Assembly: GCF_900099555.1 (NCBI RefSeq)
Contig: NZ_FMWM01000002.1
Span: forward strand, 816,018 to 880,017
Length of the DNA stretch: 64,000 bases
Reading direction: 5' to 3'
DNA from: Peptoniphilus raoultii
GTDB taxonomy: Bacteria; Bacillota; Clostridia; Tissierellales; Peptoniphilaceae
The position numbers were made by a program, and so were the translations under genes. Positions 10,659 through 18,598 of the stretch are shown here, in pieces (within the stretch, counting starts at the first letter, position 1; each line of letters starts with the position of its first letter). The notes under the pieces are model-generated. The model was not told the DNA's origin. It did no database searches and saw only the letters and a program-made list of their open reading frames with translations.

Positions 10659-11243
10659 ATGAAAAACAAATTAAATGGTCGTGATTTTATTACAATCGGA
10701 ATCTTTAATGCAATTGGAATTGTCATATACATGGCGGTTGCATTTGCTATGGCAACAACAGTGATTGGAGGATTTATTGCTTCAGGAGTTAGCTTTATGG
10801 TAGCTGCTACCGTTTATATCCTTATGGCTTTGAAAGTTAAAAAGAAGGGCGTATTTACAATATCAGGAACGCTTCTTGGTTTAATTGCATTGTCAGGAGG
10901 ACATTTGCCTCATGCAGTCTTTGCTGTAATCGGTGGAATTATATGTGATTTGATTATAGGAAATTATGAGAGCAAGGGACGAATGATTATTGGATATGGG
11001 ATATTTGCATTAGCGGATTTTTTAGGGACAGTAATTCCTGTGATTTTATTCGGAACAGCTTCTTTTGTGGAAAGAGCATCAAAATGGAAAATGAGTGAAG
11101 CACAAATAAATGAAGCATTATCTTATTTCAAAGTTTCATGGGCAGTAGGCTTTGCCTTGATAACATTTGTTCTTGCTTGCATAGGAGCATTCGTTGCAAC
11201 AAAGATACTCAAAAAGCATTTTGAAAAAGCAGGAGTGATTTAA
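10659..11243 (+). CDS. ECF transporter S component, MptD/Trep_Strep family
   Basis: This 194-residue integral membrane protein has about six hydrophobic segments and a short charged tail. Its start (KLNGRDFITIGIFNAIGI) and layout match the MptD family of predicted substrate-binding ECF S components. It completes a full ECF transporter with the two genes upstream, ten bases after the T component stop and behind AGGAGG. The substrate of this family is not firmly established. The operon link to IrtAB-like ABC proteins suggests that the two modules handle the same compound, perhaps a metal chelate. Confidence 0.8.
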   Translation: MKNKLNGRDFITIGIFNAIGIVIYMAVAFAMATTVIGGFIASGVSFMVAATVYILMALKVKKKGVFTISGTLLGLIALSGGHLPHAVFAVIGGIICDLIIGNYESKGRMIIGYGIFALADFLGTVIPVILFGTASFVERASKWKMSEAQINEALSYFKVSWAVGFALITFVLACIGAFVATKILKKHFEKAGVI

Positions 11244-11423
11244 TAATAAATTTACTTAGGAGGGAAAATAATGGAGGGATAATTATGTCAAAACTTATAG
11301 TTTCGGTTTTCACAGAACGATATAATTATCCTTTTTTATTCTTGGAATTGCTTACACATAGCAATAATACTTTACCAGAAACGACCAAATAGAAAATTAT
11401 ATAAAACATTAGTTTTTAAGCCG
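11244..11423. other. Intergenic stretch after the transporter operon
   Basis: An AGGAGGG site (11,260s) precedes a four-codon frame and then a 35-codon frame (11,285-11,392) starting MSKLIVSVFTERYNYPFLF. The frame has no recognisable relatives and may be the remains of a deleted gene. No other structure is seen here apart from the hairpin that follows. Confidence 0.3.
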
Positions 11424-11463
11424 AGAGGACTTTTTACGCCAAAGTGTAGAAGTCCTCCTTTTT
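11424..11463 (+). terminator. Stem-loop with T-run before the sigma-like gene
   Basis: Arms GAGGACTT (11,424-11,431) and AAGTCCTC (11,450-11,457) are followed by six T's. It can end the transporter transcript, or serve as a leader hairpin for the sigma-like gene, whose start lies 45 bases on. Confidence 0.6.
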
Positions 11464-11508
11464 TATTCTCAAAACCAAAACAGAGAACTTAAAAAGGAGG
11501 ATGACTAA

Positions 11509-11925
11509 GTGGCAAAGAAAGAATATTACCTTTATGTAAAAGGCAAAGCCGTACCTGTAAGTGAAGAAGTCTACAAAGCCTATTGGAAGATAACAGAGCA
11601 TGAAAAGTATCTCCAAAGAAAAGATTGGAAGCATAATGTAATACCATTTTCGGCACTGGATCATGATGGACACTTTGTAGATAACATCATAGATGAAAAG
11701 ATAGACTTAGAAAAAATTGTAGAAGTAAAAATGCGAATTGAAGAACTTCATAAAGCATTAAATACTCTTACAAAAGAAGAACGAGAACTAATGGAAGCCA
11801 TCTTCTACAAAGAAGAAAGTCTAAGGTCAATCAGCAGAAGAGAGAAAGTTACACATCAAGCAATCAGTGGGAGGAGGGATAGGATTTTAGAAAAACTGAG
11901 AAAGATTTTAGAAGATAAAATCTAA
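11509..11925 (+). CDS. Sigma-70-like helix-turn-helix protein of mobile elements
   Basis: This 138-residue protein starts at GTG behind AAGGAGG. The C-terminal part (LNTLTKEERELMEAIFYKEESLRSISRREKVTHQAISGRRDRILEKLRKIL) is a sigma region 4-like helix-turn-helix. The N-terminal MAKKEYYLYVKGKAVPVSEEVYKAYW is typical of small sigma-like proteins in Tn916- and Tn1549-type elements. It probably switches on the transfer and mobilization genes of the element, but no specific target promoter could be identified. Confidence 0.75.
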   Translation: MAKKEYYLYVKGKAVPVSEEVYKAYWKITEHEKYLQRKDWKHNVIPFSALDHDGHFVDNIIDEKIDLEKIVEVKMRIEELHKALNTLTKEERELMEAIFYKEESLRSISRREKVTHQAISGRRDRILEKLRKILEDKI

Positions 11926-11932
11926 AAACTTG

Positions 11933-11972
11933 GAAAGGTTAAGTGTCAAAAAAGGTGCTTAACCTTTCTTTA
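11933..11972 (+). terminator. Leader stem-loop before the DUF3847 gene
   Basis: Perfect eleven-base arms GAAAGGTTAAG (11,933-11,943) and CTTAACCTTTC (11,958-11,968) follow the sigma-like gene stop by seven bases. Only a short T-rich tail comes after. The position is equivalent to the other leader hairpins of this region. Confidence 0.5.
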
Positions 11973-12008
11973 TGGAAACAAGCAGATACCAAAACGGAGG
12001 AATTAAAA

Positions 12009-12338
12009 ATGAAGAAAGAAAAAACATTACAGGAAGTACAGGAACAAATTTCTGAACTTCAGGAAGAAAGAGAAAAGTGCAATGTGAAGCTGAAACAATT
12101 AGAAAATCAAGGCAAGAAATTAGAAAAACTGGCAAATGAAAATGAACGAAAAAGAAGAAATCACAGGCTCATACAAAGGGGATTGATAGTAGAAAGGGTC
12201 ATTAAAAATCCTCTAATATTTACCAATGAGGAGATAGAAAAACTGTTAAATATCTCTACTCACACAGAAGAATACAGACAAGCCTATGAAGAAATGATAA
12301 ATGGGAAAGATATGGAAGATGAAACAGACATAGAGTAG
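12009..12338 (+). CDS. DUF3847-family mobile-element protein
   Basis: ATG 12,009 is chosen for its ACGGAGG site (11,994-12,000). The frame itself is open further upstream. The 109-residue product is charged and coiled-coil in its first half (TLQEVQEQISELQEEREKC). It continues with a basic ERKRRNHRLIQRGLIVERVI segment and a helical end. DUF3847 proteins commonly stand between the sigma-like gene and the relaxase gene of mobilizable elements and may be relaxosome accessory factors. The oriT lies directly downstream. A broken copy of the same gene type begins at 22,365. Confidence 0.65.
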   Translation: MKKEKTLQEVQEQISELQEEREKCNVKLKQLENQGKKLEKLANENERKRRNHRLIQRGLIVERVIKNPLIFTNEEIEKLLNISTHTEEYRQAYEEMINGKDMEDETDIE

Positions 12339-12406
12339 ATAAAATAAAAGACCTTAGTTTTTTCAGAAGCTCCCTGCAAGGGCAAAAAGCTCCGCAGGAC
12401 GCAAAG

Positions 12407-12448
12407 CACCCTTTAGGGTGTATAATTGCGCCCTTAGTAAACTAAGGG
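12407..12448 (+). other. oriT: Origin of transfer (oriT), MOBQ type
   Basis: An inverted repeat CACCCT/AGGGTG (12,407-12,420) is followed at once by ATAATTGCGCCCTTAG. This is close to the nick region TAAGTGCGCCCT of RSF1010-, pSK41- and pIP501-type MOBQ systems, so the nick would fall between 12,434 and 12,435. A second repeat CCCTTAG/CTAAGGG (12,431-12,448) overlaps the nick. The site lies 134 bases before a MobA/MobL (MOBQ) relaxase gene, as expected. Confidence 0.75.
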
Positions 12449-12582
12449 ATTTTAGCAAGTCTTTGAAAATCCAAAACCTAATAAAAACATACGGATAAAG
12501 CAGATAGGAAAAGATACAAAAAATAACCCGTCTGCTTTTTTCTTTACCTGAAAACAAATAAAAAAATGAAAGGAGTTTAAAA

Positions 12583-14235
12583 GTGGCAGAAACATTTCAC
12601 TTTAATATTTCAATGATAAGCAGAGGAAAAAGTAAATCGGCAGTTGCAAGTGCAGCATATATCTCTTGCGAGAAAATCAAAAATGAATGGGACGGAGAAG
12701 TTCATGACTATCACAATAAAAAAGGACTTTTACATTCAGAAATTTTCTTGCCGGAGAATGTCCCCATAGCATTAAAAGATAGAACTACCTTATGGAACAG
12801 CGTTGAACTAAATGAGAAAGCAAGCAACGCACAGCTTGCAAGAAATTTTATCATTGCTCTACCAAAAGAATTATCCTTTGAAGAAAACAAGAAACTCATT
12901 ACCGACTTCATACAAGAAAATTTTGTATCAAAAGGAATGATAGCAGACCTTGCAATCCATGATGAGAGTGATGAAGAAAATAACAATATCCATGCACATA
13001 TTATGACTACCCTTAGACCAATCAATGAAAAAGGAGAGTGGCAGGCAAAGAGTAAAAAAGAATATGTACTTGATGAAAAGGGAGAAAAGATAAAACTAAA
13101 AAGCGGAAACTATAAAACAAGAAAAATAGAACTGACAGACTGGAACGATAAAGGCAACGCAGAGAAATGGAGAAAGAATTTTGCAAGCCTTTGTAATCAG
13201 TATTTAGAAAAAAATCATCAGGAAAAGAGAGTGGATCATCGTTCCTACAAAAGACAAGGAAAAGAAGAAATCCCAACCATTCATTTAGGAGCAAGTGCAA
13301 GTGCCTTAGAGAAAAAAGGAATCGAAACCGACAAAGGAAACATCAACAGAGAAATCAAAAAGCATAATTCCTTAGTAAAAGCCATCAAGAACAAGATAAA
13401 AGAAATCACTTCATGGATAGACTCTTTACTTGGAAATCTGCAAGCAAAATACGATGAGTATAAACAGACCAAGAAAGATGAACTGGAGAACAAAGCAGAA
13501 CTCTTTAACCTTTATGAATATATTTCTATCTACAACGAAATACAGGGAGAAAAAATAAAAAATCTATCCTACTATGGACAGATAAAAAAGGGAAATGCAG
13601 ACCTAAAGAGATTTGTAAAAGCAATCTACTATCTAAAAGATAATCATCTTCAAACCATAGCAGACCTACAAGAAAAAGTCATTGAACTGGCAAAGCAAAG
13701 TAAAAAGATAAGTGGTGATATTCAGAGTAAAACACAAAGAATTAAAGACCTAAATCAGTGTGTAAGCTGCATAGACGCTATCAGAGAAAACAAAGAAGTC
13801 TATCAGGAATACAAAAGCAAGACACTATTCAAAGACAGTTTTTACAATTCCCATAAAAAAGAAATAGACAGATACCAAAGAGCAAGAAAGATCATAGAAA
13901 AATTTACCGGGACATCATCCATCAAATTAAGTGATTGGCAAAAAGAAATATCACATCTTGAAAATGAGATACAAAATTTAACCGAAGATAAAGCTAAAGT
14001 ACAAGATGAATTTAAGCAGATAGACCATATCAAATATGCAGTAAAGATTGTTAATGACGAGTATGGCATAGACCTATCCATAGAGATAGACAAGGCAATT
14101 AAGAGAGGAGATAAACCAAGCGTGATTGCACAACTAAAAAAATTCCAAGAGCAAGGCAAAAAAGAAAAAGAGTACAACCAAAAAGTCAAGGAAAAGGCTA
14201 AAGAAAATTATAAAAATAAAGGGGAGGAAAGATAA
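12583..14235 (+). CDS. mobL: MobA/MobL-family relaxase (MOBQ)
   Basis: This 550-residue relaxase nicks one strand at oriT and stays linked to its 5' end during transfer. The N-terminal domain carries the likely catalytic tyrosine in ASAAYIS (Tyr26) and the metal-binding NIHAHIM motif (His137, His139). The C-terminal 300 residues are coiled-coil and lysine-rich. It starts at GTG behind AAAGGAG. The upstream oriT matches its family. Two fragments of related relaxases lie at 2-649 and 22,365-22,692. The gene stop is two bases before the replisome-organizer gene. Confidence 0.9.
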   Translation: MAETFHFNISMISRGKSKSAVASAAYISCEKIKNEWDGEVHDYHNKKGLLHSEIFLPENVPIALKDRTTLWNSVELNEKASNAQLARNFIIALPKELSFEENKKLITDFIQENFVSKGMIADLAIHDESDEENNNIHAHIMTTLRPINEKGEWQAKSKKEYVLDEKGEKIKLKSGNYKTRKIELTDWNDKGNAEKWRKNFASLCNQYLEKNHQEKRVDHRSYKRQGKEEIPTIHLGASASALEKKGIETDKGNINREIKKHNSLVKAIKNKIKEITSWIDSLLGNLQAKYDEYKQTKKDELENKAELFNLYEYISIYNEIQGEKIKNLSYYGQIKKGNADLKRFVKAIYYLKDNHLQTIADLQEKVIELAKQSKKISGDIQSKTQRIKDLNQCVSCIDAIRENKEVYQEYKSKTLFKDSFYNSHKKEIDRYQRARKIIEKFTGTSSIKLSDWQKEISHLENEIQNLTEDKAKVQDEFKQIDHIKYAVKIVNDEYGIDLSIEIDKAIKRGDKPSVIAQLKKFQEQGKKEKEYNQKVKEKAKENYKNKGEER

Positions 14236-14237
14236 AA

Positions 14238-14984
14238 ATGGCAGACAACAGAAGATACTATTGGTTAAAATTGAAAGAAGATTTTTTTACAGATAAGAGA
14301 ATCAAAAGGCTAAGAAAAATATCAGGAGGAGATACCTATACAATCATTTACCTCAAATTGCTTTTGCTTAGCCTAAAAGATAGTGGAAAACTGTATTATG
14401 ACGGAGTAGAAACAGACTTTATCAAAGAGCTTGCCTTAACGATTGATGAAACAGAAGATGATGTAATGGTTACAGTGAACTATCTTATGGCACAAGGATT
14501 GATGGAGATAATCACAGAAAATGACGAGTATTTTTTAACAGAAATCCCAAGTCTTATAGGTTCAGAAACAGCGTCTACAAGGCGTTCGAGAAAATCGAGA
14601 GGACAAAAAGCGTTGCAATGCAACACTAATGCAACACATTGCAACCTTTTGCAACAAAATTGCAACGGAGATATAGAGAAAGAAATAGATATAGAGTTAG
14701 AAAAAGAGGGGGAGAAAGAAAAAATATCCCCCTCCCTTTATGGAGAATATAAAAATGTTTCCTTAACTGATGAAGAATATGGAAAATTAAAGGATAAAAT
14801 GCAATGTCATAGGGATAAAATGATAGAGAAGCTGTCAACCTATATGCAAAGTACAGGAAGAAACTACAAAGACCATTATGCGACCTTGGTTCATTGGTAT
14901 GAACAGGACAAAGGGAAATTAAAGGAAAACAGTAAATCAAAAGTATATACCTTTGAAGATTATGACAAGGGTGAACACTTGTAG
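14238..14984 (+). CDS. Phage replisome organizer N-terminal domain protein (replication initiator-like)
   Basis: This 248-residue protein begins RRYYWLKLKEDFFTDKRIKR and contains ISGGDTYTIIYLKLLLLSLKD, typical of the phage replisome organizer N-terminal winged-helix domain. The middle is a low-complexity charged linker (residues 140-165). A helical C-terminal domain follows (YGEYKNVSLTDEEYGKLKDKM, YKDHYATLVHWYEQDK). It probably starts replication of the excised circle by loading the host helicase. Related genes occur at 24,215 (N part only) and 25,906 (frameshifted), and their comparison confirms the domain layout here. Confidence 0.8.
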   Translation: MADNRRYYWLKLKEDFFTDKRIKRLRKISGGDTYTIIYLKLLLLSLKDSGKLYYDGVETDFIKELALTIDETEDDVMVTVNYLMAQGLMEIITENDEYFLTEIPSLIGSETASTRRSRKSRGQKALQCNTNATHCNLLQQNCNGDIEKEIDIELEKEGEKEKISPSLYGEYKNVSLTDEEYGKLKDKMQCHRDKMIEKLSTYMQSTGRNYKDHYATLVHWYEQDKGKLKENSKSKVYTFEDYDKGEHL

Positions 14985-15166
14985 ACCTCGTATAAGACGG
15001 TGGAAAGGCTTTTTAAGAGTGTTAATAATAAAATAGGTATCAGATTATGGCTAATTGTAAAAACATCGTATAAGGGCTTAAATTTGTGGTATGGAAAAAA
15101 TATCGTATTTATGATAAAATGATAATGATATGGTAATAAACTCAGTTATAAGGAGAGGATATATAA

Positions 15167-15490
15167 ATGCGAATTCAATTTACTGTAACCGATGAAGAAC
15201 TTGAAATTTTAACTAAAAAAGCAATAGAGGGAGGTTTCCCAAGCGTTACTGAATATTGTAAGTGTAGTAGTTTACAAGAAAATACAAGCTATGCTGACCT
15301 ATATACTACCTTATTAAACAAAATTAGCTCTTTACCGAAAGGCAAAGAATTTGTTTTGAGAGAGTTAATCGCAACACCGCCGGCATTGATTGGCAGATGG
15401 TTTTATGAAAATGTAAATAAGAGACTTGTAAAAAATGTGGAACACATCGGAAAAGCTGAAGGTGGAGTAGAAAAATATAAAAAGATATGA
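15167..15490 (+). CDS. DUF1413-like small protein
   Basis: This 107-residue protein starts at ATG behind AAGGAGAGG. The N-terminal MRIQFTVTDEELEILTKKAIEGGFPSVTEY part resembles a ribbon-helix-helix region. The C-terminal LPKGKEFVLRELIATPPALIGRWFYENV part matches the DUF1413 pattern. Such proteins are common in mobile elements and could bind DNA, but no function is established. It lies between the replication and ORF6N genes of the second element. The 182 bases before it hold AT-rich DNA with a possible TATGATAAAAT -10 region but no gene. Confidence 0.6.
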   Translation: MRIQFTVTDEELEILTKKAIEGGFPSVTEYCKCSSLQENTSYADLYTTLLNKISSLPKGKEFVLRELIATPPALIGRWFYENVNKRLVKNVEHIGKAEGGVEKYKKI

Positions 15491-15563
15491 GACTTATTTC
15501 AAAAAGCTACGCAGTGCGTGGCGGATTGGAAAAGATATTTAGATAATTTTGGAGGTGCATTTC

Positions 15564-16553
15564 ATGGCAGATGAAAATAAAGAGATAGTTATTGTAGATG
15601 ATAAAACTATACAAGAAAAAATATATTTCATTCGTGGACAAAAAGTAATGCTTGATGCAGATTTAGCTGAAATATATGGTTATGAAACTAAAAACTTTAA
15701 TAGACAGGTAAAAAATAATATTGAAAAGTTTGAAGGCGAAGATTTTATGTTTCAATTGACCGAGAATGAGTTTGAAAACTTGAGGTGCAAAAATTTCACC
15801 TCAAGTTGGGGCGGCTCAAGGTACCTACCAAATGCCTTTACGGAACAAGGTATTTATATGCTTATGACGGTATTAAGAGGTGAACTTGCGATTAGGCAAA
15901 GTAGAGCCTTAATTAGAACATTTAAGCAGATGAAAGACTTTATAATCGAAAATCAAGATTTTATTAGCTCAAAAGAATTGGTACAAATAGCAGTACAGAC
16001 AAATCAAAACACAAAGGATATAGCTGAAATAAAGTCGCAAATGGCTACAAAAGAAGATTTGAAAAAGGTTATGGATAATTTTATAGATCCGGACACATAC
16101 AAGCATTTCCTTTTAATGAATGGAGATAAGATTGAAGCGGATGTTGCCTATACAAAAATATATAAGTCAGCAAAGAAAAGCATTTATGTAATAGATAACT
16201 ATATAGGCTTGAAAACCTTAGAATTATTAAGAGCTGCAAAAGACAATGTTGAAATTATAGTCTTTAGCGACAATATGAAAAATAAAGATATGCTTACAAA
16301 AAACATCCTAAATGATTTTAGAAGAGATTATCCAAATATCAACTTAAAAATGAAGGTTGCAGGCAAAAAATATCACGATAGATATATTGCAATAGACTAT
16401 GGAACAGAAAATGAAGCCTTTTATCTTTGCGGAGCTTCATCAAAGGACGCAGGAAATAAAATATCAAGTATTACCAAGATAGAAGAATCCTCTAAGGATA
16501 TGTATCATAAAATGTTTGGTGGAATGTTAAACAATAAGAATTTGAAAATTTAA
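15564..16553 (+). CDS. ORF6N-domain DNA-binding protein with PLD-like C-terminal domain
   Basis: ATG 15,564 follows GGAGGTG (15,551-15,557) and gives 329 residues. Residues about 15-125 form an ORF6N domain (KIYFIRGQKVMLDADLAEIYG, TSSWGGSRYLPNAFTEQGIY). The C-terminal 130 residues (KSAKKSIYVIDNYIGLKTLELL, KYHDRYIAIDYGTENEAFYLCGASSKDAGNK) resemble the half-barrel of phospholipase D-like proteins, with HDR in place of the usual HxK. ORF6N proteins come from phages and mobile elements and act as DNA-binding regulators. It is nearly identical in its C-terminal half to the protein at 24,822. Whether the PLD-like part cuts nucleic acid is unknown. Confidence 0.75.
   Translation: MADENKEIVIVDDKTIQEKIYFIRGQKVMLDADLAEIYGYETKNFNRQVKNNIEKFEGEDFMFQLTENEFENLRCKNFTSSWGGSRYLPNAFTEQGIYMLMTVLRGELAIRQSRALIRTFKQMKDFIIENQDFISSKELVQIAVQTNQNTKDIAEIKSQMATKEDLKKVMDNFIDPDTYKHFLLMNGDKIEADVAYTKIYKSAKKSIYVIDNYIGLKTLELLRAAKDNVEIIVFSDNMKNKDMLTKNILNDFRRDYPNINLKMKVAGKKYHDRYIAIDYGTENEAFYLCGASSKDAGNKISSITKIEESSKDMYHKMFGGMLNNKNLKI
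15777..15807. repeat. Inverted repeat inside the ORF6N coding region
   Basis: Perfect eleven-base arms AACTTGAGGTG (15,777-15,787) and CACCTCAAGTT (15,797-15,807) enclose a nine-base A/T-rich loop. They encode the stretch just before SSWGG. The paralog has an inverted repeat at the same codons with different inner arm sequence (25,032-25,062). Confidence 0.8.
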
Positions 16554-16596
16554 TATGCAGATAACAGAATAGACAGTTATATGAGCTTTAAGCAAG

Positions 16597-16627
16597 GCGG
16601 TAGAAGTAAAAATCTATCGTCTTTTTT
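16597..16627 (+). terminator. Leader stem-loop with T-run before tnpW
   Basis: Arms GCGGTAGA (16,597-16,604) and TCTATCGT (16,613-16,620) pair with two G-T wobbles around loop AGTAAAAA and run into six T's. The tnpW start codon is only 27 bases downstream, so no separate promoter fits between. Its loop and stem resemble the hairpin at 25,854. Confidence 0.65.
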
Positions 16628-16654
16628 AATTGCAACAAACAGGAGGAAAACTAT

Positions 16655-16840
16655 ATGCAAGAAAATAAAAATGAACAGAATACAGGAACAAAGACGATAA
16701 AGAAAATTGGTAAAGCAACCTATGAGGTTGTTGTTCACTTTAATGAAAATGCAACGGAAACAATGCAAGACAAATTAAAACGCATAATGCTTAGAGAAAT
16801 GGAGAGAGAAAAACATCAAAAAGTCGATAAAAATGATTAG
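16655..16840 (+). CDS. tnpW: Transposon-encoded TnpW-family protein
   Basis: This 61-residue protein is the last gene of the second element and ends 24 bases before the right attachment site. It shares the IGK-TYxVxxHF core and a basic C-terminal helix with the 54-residue protein at 1,663, which has the same relative position in the upstream element. It starts at ATG behind AGGAGG. No function is established. Its constant place next to the right end suggests a role tied to the element's ends or transfer, which is inference. Confidence 0.7.
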   Translation: MQENKNEQNTGTKTIKKIGKATYEVVVHFNENATETMQDKLKRIMLREMEREKHQKVDKND

Positions 16841-16863
16841 AAAGTCCTTGACAAGTTGTTACA

Positions 16864-17496
16864 GGAAAAACTGCCAAGTCAATTCTAATATCTTGTGGAG
16901 CAAGACTTGCACCTTTTGATATAAGAGAGCTTAGAGAACTAATGAGCGAAGATGAATTAGAACTCGATAAAATTGGAGATAGGAAAACTGCTCTATTCGT
17001 AATAATATCAGATACTGATGATACCTTTAACTTTGTAGTCTCAATAATGTATTCCCAATTATTTAATCTACTATGTGATAAGGCAGATGATGTGTATGGT
17101 GGAAGACTTCCAGTTCATGTTAGGTGTCTACTTGATGAGTTTGCAAATATAGGCTTAATTCCAAAATTTGAGAAACTAATAGCGACAATTCGTTCAAGAA
17201 AAATATCAGCAAGTATAATACTGCAAGCACAATCTCAATTAAAGGCAATCTATAAAGACCATGCAGATATAATAGTTGGCAACTGTGACTCTACACTTTT
17301 TCTAGGAGGAAAAGAAAAAATAACAGTAAAAGAGTTATCAGAAACTTTAGAAAAAGAAACCATAGACCTATATAACACATCAGAAACAAGATTAAATCAA
17401 AAATCTTTTGGTCTAAATTACCAAAAAACTGGCAAAGAACTTATGAGCCAAGATAAAATAAAAATAAATAGGAACAGTTTGATTACAAGATTATGA
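16864..17496 (+). pseudogene. virD4/traG coupling protein, C-terminal-side fragment
   Basis: Translation from the right junction gives GKTAKSILISCGARLAPFDI and RELRELMSEDELELDKIGDR, then the ATPase core with LDEFANIGLIPKFEKLIATI (Walker B region) and SIILQAQSQLKAIY. It directly continues the fragment that ends at 2,306. Real coupling-protein sequence stops at GKELMSQDK (about 17,460). After that come a dozen unrelated residues and a stop, so the 3' end has also been lost by a further rearrangement. The first ATG in this frame is at 16,942, but the homology starts earlier. Confidence 0.85.
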
Positions 17497-17521
17497 ATTA
17501 ATACTAAGATAAAAATATTTT

Positions 17522-17530
17522 TGGTATAAT
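17522..17530 (+). promoter_or_regulatory. Extended -10 promoter before the ClbS/DfsB-like gene
   Basis: TGGTATAAT stands 30 bases before the ATG of the next gene, with GGAGGT in between. No good -35 box is seen. The same extended -10 sequence occurs at 665 and 24,695. Confidence 0.55.
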
Positions 17531-17559
17531 ATCTATATACAAACCACGGAGGTCGGAAT

Positions 17560-18078
17560 ATGAGGTCTTATGAAAGTAAGGAAGAATTAAAAAATGAAAT
17601 AAAGAAAACTTTTGAAAAATATATTTCAGAATTTGATAATATCCCAGAAGAATTGAAAGACAAAAGAATAGATGAAGTTGATAGGACACCAGCGGAAAAT
17701 CTTGCCTATCAAATAGGTTGGACAACTTTACTCTTAAAATGGGAAGAAGATGAGAAAAAAGGACTCGAAGTCAAAACACCATCAGATAATTTCAAATGGA
17801 ATCAACTTGGAGAATTATATCAATGGTTTACAGATACCTATGCCCATAAATCGTTAAAGGAACTAAAAGCAAAACTAACACAAAATGTAGAAAATATTTA
17901 TCTTATGATAGATGAATTAACAGAAGAAGGGTTATTTAAACCACATATGAGAAAATGGGCAGATGAAGCAACCAAAACTGCAACTTGGGAAGTTTATAAA
18001 TTTATCCATGTAAACACAGTAGCACCATTTGGAACGTTCAGAACGAAGATTAGAAAATGGAAGAAGTTGGCATTGTAA
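17560..18078 (+). CDS. ClbS/DfsB-family four-helix protein
   Basis: This 172-residue protein matches the ClbS/DfsB family (DinB-like four-helix bundle). It begins MRSYESKEELKNEIKKTFEK and contains RTPAENLAYQIGWTTLLLKW and a C-terminal HVNTVAPFGTFRTKIRKWKK, all typical. ClbS itself is the colibactin self-protection hydrolase. Most relatives have unknown roles, often guessed as protection from DNA-damaging compounds. It has its own promoter and stands as cargo directly after the broken coupling gene. Confidence 0.75.
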   Translation: MRSYESKEELKNEIKKTFEKYISEFDNIPEELKDKRIDEVDRTPAENLAYQIGWTTLLLKWEEDEKKGLEVKTPSDNFKWNQLGELYQWFTDTYAHKSLKELKAKLTQNVENIYLMIDELTEEGLFKPHMRKWADEATKTATWEVYKFIHVNTVAPFGTFRTKIRKWKKLAL

Positions 18079-18110
18079 GTGCTTAACAAATAGAATTGCT
18101 AACAAATTAG

Positions 18111-18144
18111 ACGATAGAAATTAAAAACTCTATCGTCTTTTTTT
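18111..18144 (+). terminator. Leader stem-loop with T-run
   Basis: Perfect arms ACGATAGA (18,111-18,118) and TCTATCGT (18,129-18,136) are followed by eight bases of mostly T. Downstream is an AGGAGG site and a seven-codon frame (MVRIRSPT, 18,168-18,194) that looks like the stub of a deleted gene. Confidence 0.65.
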
Positions 18145-18167
18145 ATATCCAAAATCAGGAGGTTAAG

Positions 18168-18194
18168 ATGGTAAGGATAAGAAGTCCCACTTAA
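18168..18194 (+). pseudogene. Eight-residue stub of a deleted gene
   Basis: ATG behind a full AGGAGG site reads MVRIRSPT and stops. The leader hairpin and ribosome site are those of a normal gene in this element, but the body is missing. A short leader peptide is an alternative reading. Confidence 0.3.
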
Positions 18195-18218
18195 AACAAT
18201 TTAATATATAAGGCATTT

Positions 18219-18251
18219 AGCGATTGAATTATAAGTTCAGTCGCTTTTTTA
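18219..18251 (+). terminator. Leader stem-loop with T-run before ssb
   Basis: Ten-base arms AGCGATTGAA (18,219-18,228) and TTCAGTCGCT (18,236-18,245) pair with one G-T wobble and run into seven T's. The ssb start is 33 bases further on behind AAGGAG. Confidence 0.65.
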
Positions 18252-18283
18252 ATTGACATTTATAGATTAAGGAGAAGAAATTA

Positions 18284-18597
18284 ATGGATAGAGAAATGAT
18301 AAATATTAATGCAAATTTAGTTAAGGAAGCTGAATTTTCAGAATTTGAAAAAGATGGAGAAAGTGTTCAAGTAGCAAATTTTGCTCTTGTTAAAAAATAT
18401 GGAAAGGGCAAAGAATATACAAATTGCTCAGTATATGGAGAAAAGGTAGAAATTGTAAAAGAATTTTAAAAGGAGATCTAATCCATGTCTTTGGATATTT
18501 CAAAGAAAATAAAAAAGGAGATAAGGTCTACAAGAATTTTATAGTTAAATCACTAAACAAAATAGAAAATAAAGAGAAAGAAAACGAGGAGGAATAA
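18284..18597 (+). pseudogene. Single-stranded DNA-binding protein gene with a one-base frameshift
   Basis: The first frame reads 61 codons (ANLVKEAEFSEFEKDGESVQ, VANFALVKKYGKGKEYTNCS, VYGEKVEIVKEF) and stops at 18,467. The protein continues in another frame with KGDLIHVFGYFKENKKGDKV and YKNFIVKSLN up to 18,597. Together they form one mobile-element SSB. One base is missing in the TTTTAAAA stretch at 18,464-18,471. The gene lies between the coupling-protein remnant and maff2, the usual order in Tn1549-like elements. If the shift is real, the protein is lost. Confidence 0.75.
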
Positions 18598-18598
18598 T

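Noticed and set aside
11285-11392. 35-codon frame after the ECF operon as a gene
   Set aside because: There is no recognisable family and the ribosome site is not well placed. It is noted only as part of the intergenic stretch.
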